Source of the DNA: Dichetophora obliterata
Taxonomy: Eukaryota; Arthropoda; Insecta; Diptera; Sciomyzidae
Direction of reading: 5' to 3'
Assembly: GCA_963920525.1 (NCBI GenBank)
Contig: OY986437.1
Location: 33,991,563-34,055,562 of the forward strand
DNA length: 64,000 nucleotides
The notes beneath the pieces were generated by a model. It saw only the letters and a list, made by a program, of their open reading frames with translations. It did not search any database and was not told the origin of the DNA. Shown in pieces: positions 34,028 through 45,862 of the stretch. Each line of letters starts with the position of its first letter. The stretch's first letter is position 1. The translations under genes were made by a program, and so were the position numbers.

Positions 34028-37000
34028 TCTATACATATAATACAACTGTAAGAAAAAAATCTGTACATTGGATATTTTTTCGAAATTCTTTCTGCACTGA
34101 ACATTTTGAAGGATATGAATTGCAAAATTATAATTTTTAAAAATATTGTCTCTCCAAACGCGCTTCACGTAGAAACTACTCAATGTATTTTCTTCAAACT
34201 TGACATGTAGGTTCCTAACGTCCCTGGTTGGCACATAGGCTACTTTTTATCACCTAATAAAGGACTCTCTTCAAAAAAACGGTTCTTTTGTAAAATAATG
34301 GAAATTAAAAACACTGAAAAGTGAGTTAAAAATAAGAGATACGTTTGAATAATGAATGAGTACCCTACAATATGCATTTCTTATCCAATATGTGTTAATG
34401 TATACTAACTTTTTCAAATTACTTAGGGATAATATAGTACAAAAAATGTCCGTTTGTTTGACACCAATAACATTCTCATATCTTGAAAACAATAGAAAAT
34501 CTTAGTACAATGACTTTTTGTATATCGGTCATTCCATGTTAAATCGGACGCTTTTCGAAACTCACATTTCTGTAAAAATTTGGTACTTTGCACGTAGATA
34601 GTACTTTAAAAAAGAAAAATAATTGCATTTTTTATAATTTTAAATTTTTTTTTTGCAGTTATACACAGTGAAAACTTATAAAGAAAAACAAAAATTATCA
34701 TTTGGACATGTACTCAAACAACTATATCTTCTAAGCCGTTAGTCCTACAAAAAAATATAAAATTTTTCAATTTGACTGATTTTACATATCGTCGCTGCGC
34801 CAGAAAAACCAGTTTTGTAATTTTTTTAAAAATTTTTTACAGCATATTTTGTTTACACTATTTATTATCAACATTTCTGCATCTGCAGTTTTTTATACCT
34901 CTTATGATTTAGAAGTGATCAAAAACAGTTATTCCCCACAGTACCAGAAATGCTCTAAAAAAATTTGTTTTTTGCTATCCTGAAAAGTTACCGAAAAACA
35001 TAAAACTGTTTTTGTTGGCGCAGCGACGATATGTACCTATTTTAGTAAAAAAATACACAAAATTCCATTTTTAATTAAAAATTAAAGTATTTTTCACTTA
35101 AAAATTGTGTAGTCAGTTTTTGAAAATTTCGTTAAAAATAGTAAACATTTATTCTCGAACATCAAGTTTTAAGAATGCATTAAGAATGAAAGCCTACATA
35201 CGATAATATTTTCAAAGTGCCAAAAAAATAGTGGTGCTGACCTTGAAAAATGGGAATGAAATTTTTAGTGGTCAAAAAATTTAAAATTATTCTTGAAAAT
35301 GTTCGTAAAAAAGGACACTACAATAAAGAGCAATTGAAGATCTTTAAAATATGTCCAAAATTTTATTCTTGTAGGACTAACGGTTTAGAAGATATAGTTG
35401 TCCATGACATGTCCAAATGACAATTTTTGTTTTTCTTTATAATTTTTCACTGTGTATAACTGCAAAAAAATAAATAAAAAATTATAAAAAAGTATGCAAA
35501 TATTTTTTGTTTTTAAAGTTCTATCGACGTGCAAAATTAAAAAAAAATCGGTATCGTCGAAACTAGTTTTTGGACAAAAGCGTCAGATTTGACATGGAAT
35601 GACCGATATAACATCATTAACTACAGCAAAAAAAAAAAAACAATTCCAAATTCGAAGTTTTGAATTTCGAGGCGAATAGCTTCTTTGTGTTTTAATATAT
35701 TTCATTCAATCTTCTTTTGTCTAAAAGTTCAATTTAATTACTTGCGAAAAATTACTGCAACAGTTCCGTAAGCTAAGGATTCATGTTTTTAATATTTTTT
35801 AAAAAATATTTCTTCCAAAAAATGGTGCAAAAGTTGTTTTTGTTGTAAAAATAACAAAAACCAAAAATTCTAATTATTATACTCTTTCATATGACGTCTC
35901 ACTTTTGTGCAAGAACTATTTCAGTTTGACACGAAATTTGTTTTTTTATTTCTTTTAAGAAAAACTAATTGTGACGAGTTAAATTTTTTTTAATTATTTT
36001 TATTAAGGTCCCTTCGCCAAATAAGGCCCAAGCCTTAATAAGGCCCGATTTCTAATACGCACATTTATTGCATTCCCTGCAAAATGATTTGTTGCACGTT
36101 TAAACATGTTCATATCTGCATCACCATGCAAAAAAATCACTTCGATTGCACATCTGTGAAGCGAGTGACAGTCGAACGAAGTCAGCGGTAGCGTCAACAA
36201 CGTGGTTGATGTAATATTGTGCTCGCAGTAAAAGTCCGTTATTCTACGAATTAACTATTGCCTATGTCCAGCTTTGAATTAAAAATCAAGAGAGGTATTT
36301 TAAAGAAAACAAAAAGGTTAATTGATCAAATCTAACTGTGGTGTATTCCGAGAAAAACTTGATTAATGAAATTATATTGAGAGCGCCTAAAAAGGCTTAA
36401 ACATTTTTTTCTTTCCGGCTTTCTTTTTCCGATCTCATGTCCACACCTAAATCTACCTGGCAGAAAAAACTACGAAAAAGAAAGCCCTCAACTATAAAGA
36501 TCAGCAAATTACCAAAATTTTCTTTAAAATGCCAAAGTAACTTTATTTTAATTTTCAAAATTAACTTTTGGCAATAAAAGTATTTTTTCGAAAAAGTTTT
36601 TATAAAAAAAAGCTAGGAATAGCATTTATGTTTAGTATAAATGTAAACCAACATTTGTAATAACAATATGTGTTCTTATTTTATTATTTTCTGACTGTTT
36701 AGTTATGTTTCTAAAACCGTTATATATTGGGCCTTATTTAGACATGGTGGTCCTAATATGGCAAAAAGCAGACCTTTTTAAAACCTTCTGAGCTGGATAT
36801 ATTTTTTACTTTTTCATGTTTTAGTTTTATGTTTTTGAAAAAAGAATTGAATAAACAAAAATACAAAATTGCAAAAATAAGTTTAAAATAACGCGTTTCT
36901 CTTCTGTCTGGTAAAAACCGTTAGGTTGGCCTTATTTGGGTAACTTACCTTATAATTTTTAAAAAATTCTTTGCCCTTAAGAGTAATTTCTTGGTTGCTG

Positions 37001-37510
37001 TATAAAATAATTGACAAATAAAGTATCAAACGCTTTCATAAGCCAATGTGCACAAAAACAGATGCGAAACGCAACCTAACTGCACCATTTCTCATATTAA
37101 ATAGTAATATCAGACTGTCAATAGCAGAGTTTTTTTTTTATTTTCAGACAAAAACTCCAACATTTTTTTCCATTCAATATTTCTACATACAGCTATATTC
37201 AATAATGCCACAAACAAATAAGAAGCGCTTTTTTCTTTGCCAACACATTAAATAAATTCCAATAAATACTGTTTCTTTACTCCATGTAAAGCCAAATTTA
37301 ATTTTTTATAACTTTTGGCAGTCGCAAATAGAAAAAAGTACCATAAATTAAATCTCAAGCAATCATGGCTTTGTAACTTAAACACTGAAATTTGGTAACT
37401 CGCAGACAGGATGTTTTTTATTATTCGACATTTTTAGAAACATTAAAACGAGAAGTGTATGTTAAAATTTATATATTTAACTTCTCGGTAACACCGCGTA
37501 TATCAGCTTG
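34028..37510 (+). mobile_element. Helitron-like element, probable
   Basis: Begins A|TCTATACATATAATAC, a 5' end like those at 42635 and 60540. The last 110 bp (37440-37510: GAGAAGTGTATGTTAAAAT, GTAACACCG, GTATATCAGCT) match the 3' end of the element at 42635-44923, but here the terminal CTAG reads CTTG. It contains a copy of the dispersed repeat (35640-35940) and a nested foldback element (34521-35610). Non-autonomous. Confidence 0.45.
34521..35610. mobile_element. Large foldback/TIR element
   Basis: Ends TATATCGGTCATTCCATGT and its inverse. The arms pair over roughly 250 bp: CAGTTATACACAGTGAAAA with TTTTCACTGTGTATAACTG, and ATATCTTCTAAGCCGTTAGT with the inverse of ACTAACGGTTTAGAAGATAT. A second, inner inverted pair (ACATATCGTCGCTGCGCCA at about 34785 and its inverse near 35015-35035) lies inside. 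Flanking TATA is compatible with a TA target duplication (Tc1/mariner-type). Non-coding. Confidence 0.75.
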
Positions 37511-40500
37511 CATTAAATAAACAGAATATTTTTTATGCGAAATTTGTGTTGTATTTCTTTTGAGATGCTCTCTTTCTCTCTCTCTTTTTCTCTGTCTCTA
37601 TCACAAAAATCTCTCGTATTCTAAATATGAAGGATTTTCACATTAATACTGTACACGCGCTATACTGAACATTTCTATAAGGGTTTGATTAATACATTTT
37701 GCCAAATAAGTAAATACTTCTCTCAACTATAAGGCTTAAACATGTATATAATAACAAAAGCTTATTGTACCATAAGCTAGTATGTCATTATTTAATCATA
37801 ACCTAAGCTAGCTCGGTACAAAGATGCTCTAGTCTCAGTTTGAAGTATTTTTATTTTAATGACTATGACTTGTTTTTTTCACAAAATATATTAAAAAAAA
37901 ATTAAATATTATTTTGGGCTGTTCATACGTTTGTTTGATAATTGGTCGTAAAGCAAAGATTTCTTTCGAATTCAAATGTTAAGGCTTTTATATATTGCAA
38001 ACCGTACAAAAAAATTTCTCTTTAGATAATTTTGCATTCCTGGTTCGATTGATTTAACCTCAATTCATAGCAAAAATATTTTGAGAAAACCAAACTTTTG
38101 CAAAAAGATAAACAAAACTTTTTCCCAGCTGTGTCAATATCCACAAGTGGTTGGTTCTAAGTATCCATGGAGAGCAACATACGCCTGGTATTTTTAATCT
38201 TATATCTGCAAACACAACGTAAATCCAATTTTGTTCGCTCTTTTCCTTACCATTGTTTTCCTTTTTTTTTTTTATTCCAATTCGCTTTCATAGAAAACAG
38301 CTTTCTCCCTTTTCCTGCTTTGTGTTGAACTCTGCTTTGTCACTAAAGGAATTTCTACGCTCGCTGCTAGTAGCTGCTGTTATCCTGTTAGAGAAAAATG
38401 CTCAAATAGAAATGGAGACTTTTTGCTCTCAAAAGAGTAGACAAAAAAGGCATTGCGATGGTAATTGGTAGTATAAAAAATGCAACATCATGGCATAGAT
38501 TTTATGTGTTTTATACCCAATGAAAGAAACTTTCTGTATAGACAAAAAAAAATAGCAAAACGTAGATATTGCAGCTTATTTTGATATTATTTTGGTTTCA
38601 AAAGTTCGAATGACTGAAATTAAACGCAATCATTTGAAAATAATAACTAAACATTTTGTTTTCAACTTTAAACTTATGGTTAGATTTGTGGTTCTCATTC
38701 ATGCGAGATCCTTGTGGGGCCGTAAAATATGGGTGCGTTTCAATTGCTTGCCATTTGAGCTCTTATCTAAATGGGTTTCATTTTAGGCTGGGTAGAAATG
38801 CGTTCGAGTGTGACTGCATGAAATTTATTTTTATCAATGGTTGTTTGCAAAAACAATGAAAGCCATACATATTGTTGTATAATATTTTTTTTTTTGTAAA
38901 ATCTCGAAGGGATGCTTTTTACTGGCAGCCAAAATTGTAACCAACCCAACAGCAATCTTGCCACAGCAACTGTTGATGCTGTCGGGGCGCATTCATTTGG
39001 TTTATTGTTATCCTTTTTTTTTAACATTGAGCTTTTTGCAGGCTATGCAAGAGCCTGGCGACGCTTAGAGCCTTGATAAGCCGGCATGTGTCGAAAATAA
39101 TGTTTTTCTTTCTAGTTTTTCCAGCGAAGTATGGGCCATGGGGTAACATGTGTACATAAAAGTAGGGTGTTTCATGACAAAATGTGTGGGTGGCTCACTT
39201 TGGTATTAAATTCATTGACAAGGAACTCACGCCTACTGGGTGTTAAGTTTACAAGTCGAAAAGTAGCTGTTTGCAAGGAGCATTATGTTTGCGAAGGCGT
39301 TCGTGTGAGATGATAAATACAAGCATTATTTGATTTATATTTTTTTTTTTATTTTAGAATTCATTTAAGAATATTCATAATACATTTTCTTAATTTATTT
39401 TTTCCAAAATTACTGGCAACTAAGCGTTTCATTAGCCTTTTCCACAATCAAAGGCACAATAAAACACCCTCTTTCTAAAATAAATAAAAGAAAAACCCGC
39501 CACATATGTGGCTTAATGCACTTTAATGCCAACCACCAGTCAACTTATGTCATCAACACCACCCTCCTTTGTGCTATTTCTCCAGCTCCTTTCGAACTGT
39601 GTTTCATCCACAAATTTCGTTTGCAACTTATAAATCTCTTCAACACCCGGAAGTACTCCTTCAGGACACAATTACTTTTACGCTAATGAGTTCAAGTTCA
39701 AATGCAACAAATTCCTTGCTGCAATAGTTAGCTGTTGTTGTTTTAGATCCTGAAGATGATGCACGCACACAACTGTTTCTGTCTGGAGGGCGTTAAATTT
39801 ATTACATCATAACATATTCTCGAGGGAAGAATTTGTTGTTATCTTTAGTGTGGCAATGTTTTGACATTTGTACAGCAATCCAAGTGTACAAAATTAAAAT
39901 TTATGTTCTCTCTGCTTAATTAAGTGAATTTATAACGTTGTTAAGGTAAGCGCTTAACGCATAGCATCAAGCTTTCAAAATCCAAAAAGATAATTGGACA
40001 AAAAAACAAAAAGCATTTACTTAGTTACTTTGAAATGTAAATTTTTTTGCATGCAAAACTTAATTAAAGTTAAGATATATTAAAAAGCGGGGTGTCTGAA
40101 CTCTTTCGAGCAGGAATATTCAAAAGAAAAAATTAAATAATTATTTTAAATTAAATTGAAATCTTCGGAGAATGTGTCTTAAACAAGATCCACATCTGCA
40201 GCAGATGTGCTATTTGTAATCTTTTTCTACACTATACTCCGGGTGTGATGTGGACATTTTCGTAGTTTTGTTATATATATTTATAGTACAGCGCCCTTTT
40301 GAGTTGAAAATATATTATACCAAATACGAGTACAACCAAAAGACTTACCGTACTCAAACACTTACAAGCACATTTTCATGCTTGTTGACTAATGAGTTTT
40401 TAGAGGTTACTTTAAGCAAACAGCGCCATTTGGTGTTTGAGATAGAGTCACCGTTTTCTAAATCACACTTATTCAAATTTTCGTATAAATCGCTTAAGCA

Positions 40501-40529
40501 CTTTGATAGTTCTTCGCAGATTTGGTACT
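37511..40529. other. Element-poor intron block
   Basis: Contains a (CT)n-rich tract at about 37565-37605 and T runs near 38260 and 38890. Frames at 38253-38471, 38592-38859, 39131-39313 and 40250-40585 have no recognisable domain. No transposon ends found. Confidence 0.4.
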
Positions 40530-40980
40530 CGGTTAAACATGTTGGACTACTTTTTAATCCTAACTTTGGTTTAAAGGAATTTTAAATCCAAAAAGTACTA
40601 TTTTTTAATCCCTACTTTAGTTTTATTTAGCTGGGTTTCGAACCTAAGTTTCTGAAAGGAACTTGCTTGCATTCATAATGATGCAAAAACCATACTTGCA
40701 TTCATAATGATGCAAAAACCTTGTTAAGAACTAAGTTGGGAACTAAGAATGGATAAGATGTTGGACCAGCACATCAGAGGACGTGTGTTCAAATCATGAA
40801 TTGGTCAGGCTATTTTTTTTTTATTTGAAGTTAATATTTAAAAAGGTTGTTTAAAACCTTTTGCGGATTAAAAACAAATATTTTTTGGATTAGAAAATTT
40901 TAAACTTTTCCTTGGATTAAAAAGTAATCTTTTTTGGTCTTGTCCTATATGTAATCCAAAAAGTTAAAAATGTTGAACCG
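40530..40980 (+). mobile_element. TIR element with tRNA-like core, copy 1
   Basis: Ends CGGTTAAACATGTTGG and CGGTTCAACATTTTT (inverse). Ordered words ACTTTTTAATCC, AAAGGAATTTT, TTTTTTAATCCCTACTTTAG, GGAACTTGCTTG, CCAGCACATCA, GTGTGTTCAAATCAT, TTGGATTAAAAAGTAATC recur in inverse order at 53341-54110. A 27-bp tandem duplication (CATTCATAATGATGCAAAAA, twice near 40670-40720) is unique to this copy. The tRNA-like part spans about 40735-40800 (decayed B-box TGTTCAAATCA). Confidence 0.7.
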
Positions 40981-41680
40981 TGTAGAGATGTATACTACAG
41001 CGCTCTTTGATGTTTGAGATAGAGCAGAATGGAAAGAACCAAATTACTTGTTATGTTCAAAAACACGGATATGGGTCATTCTTTTACAAACCGTACAGAT
41101 TTGAACAAAAAATAACCGACCCATTTTTGATTTGCATGAAATTTTTTTTACGAGTTCTATATTGAAAAAAAGAGGCACGTAACTAGAGGGCGTTAAAAAC
41201 TTGAGATTTTCGTGATTTTTGCTTTGGAGACTAATTTTCAAAAATTCATAACTTCGGTTCTGTTAGAGCTAGAGACAATTTTTTTAGTTAATTTTGAAGA
41301 TAAAGAAGTGAAAAAAATAGTTTCAAAAAAATTTATGAAAAATTTTATACTGTTATACGCAATTTAAATTTTTAAATAAATTTTAACCAATCTTACCCAC
41401 CGACAGCGAAAAGCATGCGCCCCACGTTTTAAGGAGAACTAAAACCCCACTCTAGGAGAAATAATTTCATACTTTTGAGTTCGTTTTAAGAACGTGTTAC
41501 ATAAAAAAAATTTTTTACTTAAATAATTATTTTTTGATTTTAAGTCTTTGTCAAAAACTTTCAAAATTTGAATTTTCAAAAATTCACCACTGAAGGTAAA
41601 AATGAATTTGTTCAAGAAACCAAAATAGTTCTATAAGTATTAAAAATGAAACATAAAGAAAAAACTGGAAAAATTCCATT
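40981..41680. other. AT-rich intron, nothing firm
   Basis: No exon or clear element. Probably decayed repeat sequence. Confidence 0.4.
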
Positions 41681-41760
41681 GGCATTGTTGAGGCTCGAAC
41701 TCACAACCTCACGATAATAAAGCAAGGGCCCTTTGTTCTGAGCTTCAGAACTCACAAAGA
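41681..41760 (-). repeat. tRNA-like SINE unit, pair member 1
   Basis: Minus strand: GTGAGTTCTGAAGCTCAGA, then GAGTTCGAGCCTCAACAATG, a decayed A-box and B-box at tRNA spacing. The same arrangement recurs at 42280-42355. Confidence 0.5.
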
Positions 41761-42279
41761 AATAAATTCTAAATTGCAATAAATCAAACTACTTTCTTTT
41801 AAAATTAATAAAAGAATTTGTATTTAAACTACTTTTTTACAATATTTTTTTTACCCTTAAGCATAGCACTCTGTTCAGTTTCATGTGAAATTCCACTCAA
41901 ATCTCTATACAAAATATGACAGCTGCGAAACAAGCGTGGAAATTTTCACAACATTTTCGTCAGAGCAGTACTCTGTTCCGCAGCGTGAAATTATCGTAAC
42001 ATGTTTCTCAGCAACATTTTTTCACGGCAATTTTATTGTACTGCCTATTTATTTTTGAAGTGAAAAGAGAGAGATGCTATGAAATCTCTCAACATATTCT
42101 CTGAATCTCTCTGAGAACCATTGCCATAGGAATTCTTCGCAACAAACTTTAAGTCAGAAATTTCACAAAACAAATAAATAAATGTTGCCAGCAAAATTTC
42201 ACGCAAACAGAGTACTAGGCTTTAGTGGTGAATTTTTCAAAATTTGTATTTATAAAAAAGAATAAACAAAAATCCGTCC

Positions 42280-42355
42280 ACATTGTTTAGGCTCAAACTC
42301 ACTATCTTGTGGTTACAAATAAATCGCTTTACGCTATGAGCTACAGAACTCACAC
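42280..42355 (-). repeat. tRNA-like SINE unit, pair member 2
   Basis: Minus strand: GTGAGTTCTGTAGCTCATAG, then TGAGTTTGAGCCTAAACAAT. Homologous to 41681-41760, including the flanking AACAATG. Confidence 0.5.
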
Positions 42356-42634
42356 CAAAACTTTTTCTAAATGAGATAATAACTTCACTTCAGTTGTGAA
42401 TTTTTGAAATCTAAAAATGTACGGGAACTTAAAAGATTTGTACGGGACAAACATGAAGTGATGCTTATAACAACGTGTTAAAATTTGAGTTTATCTATGA
42501 CCTTGTAAAAATAATCCTAATATTAATATTATTATTTATATTTGCTCATAATATTAGCTTCAGGATTCCTCTTTTGAAAGATAAAATTTCTACAAGTCAC
42601 CCTTTCTTCTTTATTGGCCTGCTGAAGAGTGCAA

Positions 42635-44923
42635 TCTATAGTAATAAAACTCATTTTCTGTTTGTTTGTTTGTTTGTTTGTTTGTTTGTTTGGCCTTTAT
42701 ACAAATCTAAATGGCTCAACGGATTTTGCTCAAACTAAATATACATATTAAGTGCGTCCCAACTTTAAATGTTACATACTTAGTTTTTGCCACGCCCCCT
42801 CTGAAATTTTTCAACTAACGGTAATTTTGTTATTATAAAACTTTTTACCATCGGCGATTTTTTTATAATTAATTTTAAAAATTTTTTGTTATTTTGACAT
42901 CAAAAACACTCACCCATCTTCAAAATTGGAGAAATTTTCAGTACAACGACTTTTTCATAAAACATCGTTACCTAAGAATGAGAAAAAAACGACATGAAAA
43001 TCAAAGTTTGGTCTTTCGATGCAAATATCTCCGCTGTCCATTAATATATTTCATTCAAATTTTTTTTTGTTCAAAAGTTTAATAAAATCACTTCACAAAA
43101 ATAGGTTGAACTGTACTGTAAGTCAGTGTATATATGTTTTATGAGTATGCCAAAAAAGGTCCAAAATATTGACTTTTTTCTCAAAAAATGACTCAAAAAT
43201 TGTTGTTGTAAAAATTAAATCAATCAAAAATAGCAAATCTGACTACCTTTCATATGAAGTTGCATTTATTTGCAAAAATTCTTCCAGCTAAGCGCAAAAA
43301 TTATTTTACTGTTTTTGTCATCAAAACAACAAGGGTACCCTACCCCCTTTGATTTTTTTCGCGAAATTAATTTTTTTCCAAAATGTTGTTTTTGTATTTT
43401 TTACAAAAAAGTCAAGTCTCAAAAATAATTTATTTGAAAAAATTACCTCAATATCTCTTTCCAATCAAAAGTTATGGCTAAAAATCTATTTTTTCATACC
43501 AGACTATTAAATAAAAATTAGTTTTGTGTTAAAATTATCTAAATAGTTTGAACGTCCCCCATTTATCTCTAAGAATGCAGTTGTGTGTCTAAAGTAATTA
43601 CGAACATTTTGGATTATATAAAGTCTTCTTTATAGTGATCTCTACTTATTTTTTTGCCTCCACACCCCCCCTCCTATTAAATTTGTTTTGTTGTGATGGC
43701 TCTATTTTGCCTCACTATTGTGTCACTGTTGTCACTTAGTTCTTTATCAATGGTACTTTAAATGTTGTATATATATCACAGTTTTATCGAAAAGATGACT
43801 GTGAATAAGAATGCTGTAAAAGTTAATATTTTCATGTAATCAGTTTCAGCTATATGGCGATATAATAAAACATATGCGCATCTGGTCAGCACAATTATTT
43901 CATTAGTTTTGATCTGTGCGTTAAATTCACAGATAGATGGCGCCACATTTGTAAAATGTGTGGGTACAAACTATACATACACCTTGCGGTAAATAGCTGA
44001 ATAATCTTTTTTCAAAAGTTTCTTCAAATTTAACCCCACTCGTTTGGGATTACAGACAGGTGTCGCTATTTTCTGCTTACAGAAGAATATCTGATGTTCT
44101 TATGCAGCTAGCAGATAAGTTTTGCGAAATGTTTTGCGAAAATGCTATTTGCGAAAAAGTAAAATAATGCAGTACTACCAGTTTTTTCAGTCGCAGCGTC
44201 ATCTAGCGTCATAAACACTTAAAAACATAGAATTAGATCAATTTAAATGTCCAGCTCACTTGCTGGACTTTTTGTTGTTTTTGCTTTGCTTGCAAATGCG
44301 ATTATATGATCCTGATCTCCAATGAAAAAACGCAGCTAATAAAAATTTTAGTAGGTACAATCATTTTTAGCACAACGAATTTTCATAAAACATTGATAGC
44401 TAATAATGAGAAAAAAATTATATGAAAATCAAAGTTTTTACTTTTAATAACTCCGCTGTTTTTAATATATTTCATTTAAATTTTTTTAAAAAGTTAAAAA
44501 GTTCAATATGTTTTTTAATAAAAATCTTTGATTAGACGTTAAAATGTCCATATCTCAAGGAAGCATTGAGTCCCACCATAATTTTTATTTTGTTAAAAAG
44601 GTAATTGTGCTTGCTTTAAGATTAGGTAAATATGAAAATTATTTTTAATTTTAAAAATATGTTTTTCGTACCCCTTCTTTGAATTCAATTAGCTCACCGC
44701 AAGAGATGGAACCACCAACAAAAAAATTTCCCTAAACTTTTTTGGATTAATGTTCGTTCAATTACCTTTCTTACGGTAGATAAATAAAATTAAATAAAAT
44801 AAAATTCAAATAAAATTCAACATGTTTTTCATTATTCCCGATTTTAAAAAACATTTTATCGAGAAGTGTATGTTAAAATGTTTATATAAATGACTCTCAA
44901 GTAACACCGGGTATATCAGCTAG
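42635..44923 (+). mobile_element. Helitron-like element
   Basis: Begins TCTATAGTAATAAAAC after an A and ends TATATCAGCTAG before a T, the A|TC...CTAG|T pattern of Helitrons. Near the 5' end there is a (GTTT)n tract (42659-42690) followed by AAATGGCTCAACGGATTTTG, a phrase typical of such 5' ends. Two direct copies of the dispersed repeat lie inside (42930-43500 and 44340-44520). No helicase or Rep frame, so non-autonomous. The 3' 110 bp match 37440-37510. Confidence 0.55.
43031..43501 (+). repeat. Dispersed repeat, long copy (inverted partner at 54941)
   Basis: About 470 bp that align end to end with the reverse complement of 54941-55397. Shared blocks include CGCTGTCCATT, GAGTATGCCAAAAAA, TTTTGTCATCAAAAC-like, CAAAATGTTGTTTT and ATCTCTTTCCAATCAAAAGT. 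Confidence 0.7.
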
Positions 44924-45318
44924 TATTAATATAAATAAATTAAAATTAATAAAGAAAATCATCCAATAACTGGTGAAAATGAAACTCCAAAAAAGATCCT
45001 GATTATAATTGTTAGCAACATTTTTAGAACTAGTTATGTATCTAGAATGAAACAACTCTATAAATATTCACAATATCTTGATTTATCATAAAAAAATTGT
45101 TTCTTCGTAACAATGTATTTTTTTATGTTACTTCATTCCTTAAACCAATTAAATTTAAGATTATTGGACTGTAAAAAATATTTCTTAGCACAATCCAAGA
45201 GTTAGTCGTGTGCCAAGCTTAATAATACTTTAAGAGCTTGACATAAACTCAGTTCAACTCCACTTTACTGTTGTTTATTCACCACATTCCGCATCCCTTC
45301 TTATATTCTTTCCTTAAG
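44924..45318. other. End of the 40.7-kb intron with splice acceptor
   Basis: AT-rich sequence ending in a pyrimidine tract (about 45255-45315) and acceptor TTCCTTAAG. A TAAG acceptor is slightly weak, but the reading frame and Wnt motif on the far side leave no doubt. Confidence 0.7.
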
Positions 45319-45862
45319 GTTTGCTACCGACTTTGTTGATATACGCGAGAAGGAAACCAAACGTGGTACACGCGGTGCTGGTAACCCTGAACGTAAACGT
45401 GGCAAATTTCACCAAAGACGTCAGCATCATATGCAGGCGATGCAAGCAGATGATGCTATGGCCTCGGCGACCTCTATGAATGACACTGCTGCAGCAGGAA
45501 CAGCAACATCACAAACAGTAACAACACGAACGACGACAACAACAACACTCAAGAACCCAACAAAGGATACAAATGGACACATCAACAACAATCAAGAGAA
45601 TTCCAATAAAACTGTCAACAATGTCGTAGACAATAAAATCAACAGCAATACGACAAGAGCAACAGCAACACTGACAGCATCAGCGTTTGGTTCAAAGGAC
45701 ATAAAGACAGTGTCATCGGTAGCGCCACCAAAGCAGGAGGAATCATCTGAAGAGGAAATGGTTGGACGCATCAAACCGGAAGATTTATTAGAACTGCAAG
45801 AACGGATAACAAAAGAAATACTTAACTCTAAGTTACAGGAAAAGGAAATGCTGGAATTACAG
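45319..45862 (+). CDS. Wnt5: Wnt5, internal exon B (FATDFVD motif plus long insertion)
   Basis: The first base completes the lysine codon of exon A, and the exon then reads FATDFVDIREKE, the conserved Wnt helix. From there a Wnt5-type insertion starts that vertebrate Wnts lack. It is a basic stretch (NPERKRGKFHQRRQHH), then a low-complexity Met/Ala/Thr/Asn region with possible N-glycosylation sites (NDT, NKT, NTT), then an acidic patch (EESSEEE). It ends in a predicted amphipathic helix rich in Leu, Glu and Lys. 181 full codons follow the split one; the exon ends on a codon boundary at a GTTAGT donor (45863). The ATG at 45431 is an internal methionine, not a start. The helix is the first half of a 21-residue repeat that finishes in exon C. 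Confidence 0.9.

Larger units (their letters stand above)
4578..45318 (+). other. Wnt5 intron, 40.7 kb
   Basis: Starts GTAAGT and ends TTCCTTAAG. The phase (two bases of a codon on the 5' side, one on the 3' side) is restored exactly by joining to 45319, giving EYAYKFATDFVD across the junction as in other Wnt proteins. It holds most of the transposable elements in the window and no other gene that I can support. Confidence 0.85.
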
